Positions 5,702-9,202 of a stretch of 9,202 bases of DNA are shown here, piece by piece (position 1 is the first letter of the stretch; every line of letters starts with the position of its first letter). The DNA comes from CAYYTU01 sp964474655 (lineage in GTDB: Bacteria > Chloroflexota > Anaerolineae > B4-G1). Made by a program: the position numbers and the translations under genes. The notes under the pieces were generated by a model that was not told the DNA's origin, did no database searches, and was given only the letters and a program-made list of their open reading frames with translations. Location: assembly GCA_964474655.1 (NCBI GenBank), contig CAYYTU010000095.1:1-9202 (forward strand). Reading direction: 5' to 3'.

Positions 5702-6889
5702 ATGGCTAAGAAGAATCTTACCCGTAAGCAGCGTTCCCGCCTGGAGCGTGAGGCCTATCTACGGAAGTTGCTCTTCGGTGGGCTGGCACTGGTAGCGGTG
5801 ATCGTCATCGGTGTGTTGGCTTACGGGATTGTGACTGAGTTGATTATCAAGGGGCGACAACCGGTCGCGGTTGTGGATGGCGAACCGATCGCAACTGTCG
5901 ACTTTCAATCTCGGGTGAAGTTCCAGCGCGCGCAGATGGAGAATCAGCTCCAGATGTTGTATATGCAGCAACAACAGATGGACCCGGAGGACGAGAGCTC
6001 ACAGTTCTACTTGAGCTACCTCCAGAACCAGATCCAGCAGATTCAGGAGCAGCTGGCGCCGGAAAACGCTGTCGCCGTCGGCGATCAAGTGCTGGAGCAG
6101 ATGATCCAGGAGGAGCTGGTACGACAGGAGGCCGAGCGGCGCGACATCACCGTCTCCGAGGATGAGGTGCAGGAGACGATTGAGGGCTACTTTGGTTATG
6201 AGCCGGGCGCGACGCCGGTGCCCACTCTTTCTCCTGCGGTGACCACGACGGAGGAGATGCCCGCTCCCACGCCGACGGAGATGACCGAGGAGGACTTCAG
6301 GCAGATGTATAATCAGTACGTGCAGGAAACCCTGGGGCCCTTGGGCGTCTCGGAGCAGCAATATCGCTCCTGGATTGAGGCCTCGCTGCTGATGGAGAAG
6401 TTGCAGCAGCGTATGGCGGAGGAGGCGCCGGCCGAGGTCGATCAGGTCAAGGTGCGCCTGCTGTCCGTGCCCGATGAGGAACGGGCCAATGCGCTGGTGA
6501 GTCGCCTGGATGATGGTGAGGACTTCCAGGTGCTGATGGACGAGCTCCAGGCGGATGAAGAGGGAGGCGGTTACGGCACCGAGTTGGACTGGCTACCTCA
6601 GGATATGCTAGCGGATCGCTTGGATGATAGTCTGGCTGATCGGGCCTTCGATCTGGATGTTGGCGAGCATAGCCAGCCGCTGAAGATTGAGACGAGAGCG
6701 CCTCAGATGGAAGGGGAAGAATCTCCGACGCAATTTGCCATCATTGAGGTGATAGGACACGAAGTGCGTGCGCTGGACGAGGAGCTGCGTCAGCAATTGG
6801 GCCAGCAAGCATTCCAGTCCTGGCTCGAATCTCAGCAGGTGTTGGTTGAGCGGAAGTCGTATCAAGATGTAGTGCCGACGGATAGCTAG
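5702..6889 (+). CDS. Membrane-anchored SurA/PpiC-like folding protein
   Basis: This 395-residue protein has a basic N-terminus, one membrane segment (about residues 23-44) without a cleavage site, and a large extracytoplasmic part. Residues about 55-235 resemble the SurA N-terminal chaperone domain (VAVVDGEPIATVDFQSRV, EQMIQEELVRQEAERR). They include a Gln-rich helical region (84-120) and a Pro/Thr-rich insert (168-194). Residues about 247-355 align with a parvulin prolyl isomerase domain (SRLDDGEDFQVLMDEL, then GGGYGTELDWLPQDML). The conserved His of the first strand (ARHI in parvulins) is Arg252, and the His of the last strand (YHII) is Ala346 (FAII), so isomerase activity may be lost. A chaperone role for secreted proteins is likely. 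GAGGG lies 6 nt before the ATG. No separate promoter was found after the upstream terminator. Confidence 0.88.
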   Translation: MAKKNLTRKQRSRLEREAYLRKLLFGGLALVAVIVIGVLAYGIVTELIIKGRQPVAVVDGEPIATVDFQSRVKFQRAQMENQLQMLYMQQQQMDPEDESSQFYLSYLQNQIQQIQEQLAPENAVAVGDQVLEQMIQEELVRQEAERRDITVSEDEVQETIEGYFGYEPGATPVPTLSPAVTTTEEMPAPTPTEMTEEDFRQMYNQYVQETLGPLGVSEQQYRSWIEASLLMEKLQQRMAEEAPAEVDQVKVRLLSVPDEERANALVSRLDDGEDFQVLMDELQADEEGGGYGTELDWLPQDMLADRLDDSLADRAFDLDVGEHSQPLKIETRAPQMEGEESPTQFAIIEVIGHEVRALDEELRQQLGQQAFQSWLESQQVLVERKSYQDVVPTDS

Positions 6890-6931
6890 GCGTTGGGGAT
6901 GCGTTGCTGAACCGTCGATGGCGCTGGAACC

Positions 6932-9124
6932 TTAGCCGGTGTAACGCTGGGCGTTGGTCACGTTGGGGATGCTTTCGATCTTGGTCAGGATGCGGCTTAG
7001 CTGAGTGAAGTTACTGATTTCCAGCGTGATGTAGAGCGTGGTGATATTCTTATTGCGGTTTACGTTGACGGAGGCCATATTGACGTTCTCCTTGCTGATG
7101 ACCCCGGCGATTTCGTGTAGCAGTCCAGTGCGGTCGAAGGCCGTGATCTCGACAGTCGCCGGTACGGTTGGCGGTTCGATCCCCCAGTCAACTTCGATCA
7201 GGCGGTCGTTGTCCCTCATGCGGAGCACGTTGGGGCAGTCGCGGCGGTGGATGGAGACCCCTTTCCCGCGGGTGACGTAGCCGATGATCTCGTGACCAGG
7301 CAGTGGGTTGCAGCACTTGGCCAGCCGGGTCATCAGGCCGCCGGTGCCTTGCACCTGGATACCCTCGACTGTTTTGGGGGTGGGGATGGTGGGCTGTTGA
7401 GCCAGCTCCGTCTCCTCGTGTTGTTGTGTCTCGGCGATCTTACTGGTGATTTGCTGGCTGGTGATATCCCCAAAGCCGACGGCGGCGTAGAAGTCATCAA
7501 GAGATTCGTAGTCGAAGAGCTCCGCCACCTGCTTATGTTTGAAGTGCTCCAGGCCCAGGTGTTTCAGCTCCCGCTCGATGACCACTCTTCCCTGGGCGAT
7601 GTTTTTCTCTCGATCTTGCAGTCGGAACCATTGGCGGATCTTGGAGCGGGCGCGTGAGGTCTTGACGTAGCCCATCGCCGGGTTGAGCCAATCGCGGCTG
7701 GGGGAGGCTTGATTCTCGGTGATGATCTTGACCCGATCGCCCGTGCTCAGCTGATAGTCGAGCTCGACCCACTTGTCATTGACCTTAGCGCCGCGGCAGC
7801 GGTGCCCGACCTCTGTGTGGATGTGGTAGGCGAAGTCAATGGGCGTCGAGCCGCGCGGCAAGTCGATGATGTCGCCCTGCGGCGTGAATACATAGACGCG
7901 ATCTTGGAAGATATCGGTCTTCATCGCGTTCACGAATTCATTGGCGTCGGGAATCTCGCGGCGCCATTCCATCAGCGAACGCATCCAGGCAATCTTGGCG
8001 TCGTAAGAGGGATCGCGTTTGCCTCCCTCCTTGTAGCGATAGTGAGTTGCGACGCCGTACTCGGCGACGCGGTGCATCTCTTGCGTACGAATTTGAACCT
8101 CGATGGTCTTTCCGTTTTCTCCCACTACGGCTGTGTGTAGACTCTGGTAACCGTTATCCTTCGGAGTGGCGATGTAGTCATCAAATTCGCCCGGGATGGG
8201 TTTCCAGAGCCCATGCACGATACCCAGAGCCTGGTAACAATCGGGGATGGTATTGGTGATCACGCGCAGGCCCACGATATCGTAGACCTGCTCCAGCGGG
8301 ACCTCTTTGCGTTGCATCTTGTTGTAGATGCTGTGGATGTGTTTTGGGCGGCCGGTGATCCTGGCTTCGATTCCTTCTTTTTCTAATTCCTGTTCGAGGA
8401 TGGTCTGATGTTGCTTGATCGTGGCCTCGCGCTTGGGGCGGTTCTCTTCGATCAAGGTGGCTATCCTGTCGTGGGTCTCCCTCTCCAGGTATTTGAGGGT
8501 CAAGTCTTGCAGCTCGCCCTTCCATTGCCAGATGCCGAGGCGGCTCGCCAGGGGGGCGAAGATCTCCTCTGTCTCGCGTGCAAAGGATTTCCTGCGTTGT
8601 TCCGACAAAGCGTCCAGCGTTCGCATATTGTGCAGGCGATCGGCGAGCTTGATGATCACCACTCGCATATCCTCTGCCATAGCGATGAACATCTTGCGCA
8701 GGCTTTCCGCCTCCTTGTGCTTGGGCTGCCATTCTCGCTCCCTCGTCTCCTCGAAGCGCTCTTCGATTTCCTCCCTTTCTATCTTTTCCAGCTTGGTCAC
8801 TCCATCGACCAGGTTAGCGATATTTGTGCCAAAGTCATCCTCAATCGTCTCCAGGTCGATGGTGGTGTCCTCGACGACGTCGTGGAGCAGCCCGGCAGCA
8901 ATGGTGTCTGGGTCCATCTCAATGTCGGTCAGCAGGGAAGCGACGGAGAGTGGATGTTGGATATAGGGCTGATCGGACTTGCGCATCTGACCGGCGTGGG
9001 CGCTCTCAGCCACGGCGTAGGCACGTTCGATCAGGGCTTGCGCCCCGTCGGTCAGCTCCGCAGGGTTGATATGGTCCAACAAGTCCGAAAGGCTTAGCGT
9101 CTTCTCGCTCACCAGCATATCCAT
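6932..9124 (-). CDS. rel: RelA/SpoT family (p)ppGpp synthetase/hydrolase
   Basis: This long Rel protein (730 residues, normal length) makes and degrades (p)ppGpp, the stringent-response alarmone, in association with ribosomes. The hydrolase domain is intact: His57, His81-Asp82, Glu85-Asp86 (HDVVED), Asp162 and Asn166. The synthetase domain shows GRPKHIHSIYNKM (258-270), YQSLHT (326-331) and Glu342 in EVQIRT. At 313-316 it has EFDD, the motif typical of synthesis-only RelA, not the RxKD usual in bifunctional Rel. A TGS domain (about 409-470), a Cys-rich region (Cys604, Cys605, Cys630) and a C-terminal ACT domain (about 654-727) follow. An acidic, Arg-rich insert is seen at about 113-140. ATG 9124 is the longest start; ATG 9118 has better spacing from GAG and may be the real one. 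It converges on the SurA-like gene with a 42-bp gap and no clear terminator. Confidence 0.96.
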   Translation of the reverse strand: MDMLVSEKTLSLSDLLDHINPAELTDGAQALIERAYAVAESAHAGQMRKSDQPYIQHPLSVASLLTDIEMDPDTIAAGLLHDVVEDTTIDLETIEDDFGTNIANLVDGVTKLEKIEREEIEERFEETREREWQPKHKEAESLRKMFIAMAEDMRVVIIKLADRLHNMRTLDALSEQRRKSFARETEEIFAPLASRLGIWQWKGELQDLTLKYLERETHDRIATLIEENRPKREATIKQHQTILEQELEKEGIEARITGRPKHIHSIYNKMQRKEVPLEQVYDIVGLRVITNTIPDCYQALGIVHGLWKPIPGEFDDYIATPKDNGYQSLHTAVVGENGKTIEVQIRTQEMHRVAEYGVATHYRYKEGGKRDPSYDAKIAWMRSLMEWRREIPDANEFVNAMKTDIFQDRVYVFTPQGDIIDLPRGSTPIDFAYHIHTEVGHRCRGAKVNDKWVELDYQLSTGDRVKIITENQASPSRDWLNPAMGYVKTSRARSKIRQWFRLQDREKNIAQGRVVIERELKHLGLEHFKHKQVAELFDYESLDDFYAAVGFGDITSQQITSKIAETQQHEETELAQQPTIPTPKTVEGIQVQGTGGLMTRLAKCCNPLPGHEIIGYVTRGKGVSIHRRDCPNVLRMRDNDRLIEVDWGIEPPTVPATVEITAFDRTGLLHEIAGVISKENVNMASVNVNRNKNITTLYITLEISNFTQLSRILTKIESIPNVTNAQRYTG

Positions 9125-9148
9125 TTCTCTTGTGGTAAGTGCTCCAAT

Positions 9149-9176
9149 CGTAACCGTTCAGATGGTTATGCTTTTT
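9149..9176. repeat. Inverted repeat with T-run upstream of rel
   Basis: CGTAACC (9149-9155) pairs with GGTTATG (9164-9170) across an 8-nt loop, with one G-U pair. A T6 run follows on the plus strand (9172-9177). It looks like a rightward terminator, but no plus-strand gene ends here; on the minus strand it lies in the rel leader or promoter. No good -35/-10 pair for rel was found nearby. Confidence 0.4.
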
Positions 9177-9202
9177 TCACCGCGGAGGGCGCAGAGATCG
9201 CT
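9177..9202. repeat. Possible start of purine-rich GAG-type intergenic repeat
   Basis: The last bases contain CGGAG followed by CAGAG, 9 bp apart, in a CACCGCGGAGGGCGCAGAG context. Similar degenerate repeats of CxGAG units occur between genes in several bacterial phyla. The window ends before a third unit can be judged. Confidence 0.25.

Noticed and set aside
6891..6972. CGTTGGGGATGC found twice, exactly 70 bp apart, at the SurA-like/rel junction
   Set aside because: One copy is in the rel coding end and only 12 bp match; a short chance repeat is likely and no terminator or att-like structure accompanies it.
8408..9097. Plus-strand open frame of 229 codons
   Set aside because: It is a shadow of rel, whose full domain set is recognisable on the minus strand.

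Overview
The window looks like a chromosomal housekeeping region from a member of the Chloroflexota (Anaerolineae-like). This is an inference. It rests on moderate-to-high G+C, a lipoprotein with a Thr/Pro/Ser-rich linker, a free-standing Roadblock protein beside pyrG, and a compact rpsF-ssb-rpsR cluster followed by a membrane-anchored SurA-like protein and a long Rel. No lineage marker such as 16S rRNA is present. No mobile element, tRNA, rRNA or CRISPR array was seen.

Left part, minus strand (1-2008). A near-consensus sigma70-type promoter (1980-2008) reads leftward into a small Cys/His-rich, probably metal-binding protein (1435-1917). A 16-nt gap separates it from an NAD-dependent epimerase/dehydratase (381-1418). 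After a 161-bp gap with no clear promoter comes the start of a lipoprotein gene that runs off the left edge (1-219). A palindromic, operator-like sequence sits at the expected transcription start of the leftward promoter.

Middle part, plus strand (2037-5677). A second near-consensus promoter, back-to-back with the first, drives a Roadblock/LC7 protein (2201-2569). A good intrinsic terminator (2630-2670) lies between it and pyrG (CTP synthase, 2744-4405), with no clear promoter after it, so pyrG may be expressed by regulated read-through. A strong promoter at 4425-4453 starts the rpsF-ssb-rpsR operon. Its leader folds into a structure resembling the S6:S18 autoregulatory element, and a long hairpin with a T-rich tail closes the operon at 5610-5677.

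Right part. A membrane-anchored SurA/PpiC-like protein (5702-6889, plus) converges on a long Rel (p)ppGpp synthetase/hydrolase (6932-9124, minus). Rel keeps all its domains but carries an EFDD motif where bifunctional Rel enzymes usually have RxKD. The right edge is non-coding, with an inverted repeat and the beginning of a purine-rich repeat-like sequence.

The central genes serve nucleotide supply, ribosome assembly, replication or repair, and the stringent response, which is a growth-related set. The least explained parts are the metal-binding protein operon with its operator-like site, the pyrG leader, the tail-less SSB and the Rel motif swap. No clearly novel multi-gene system is visible.
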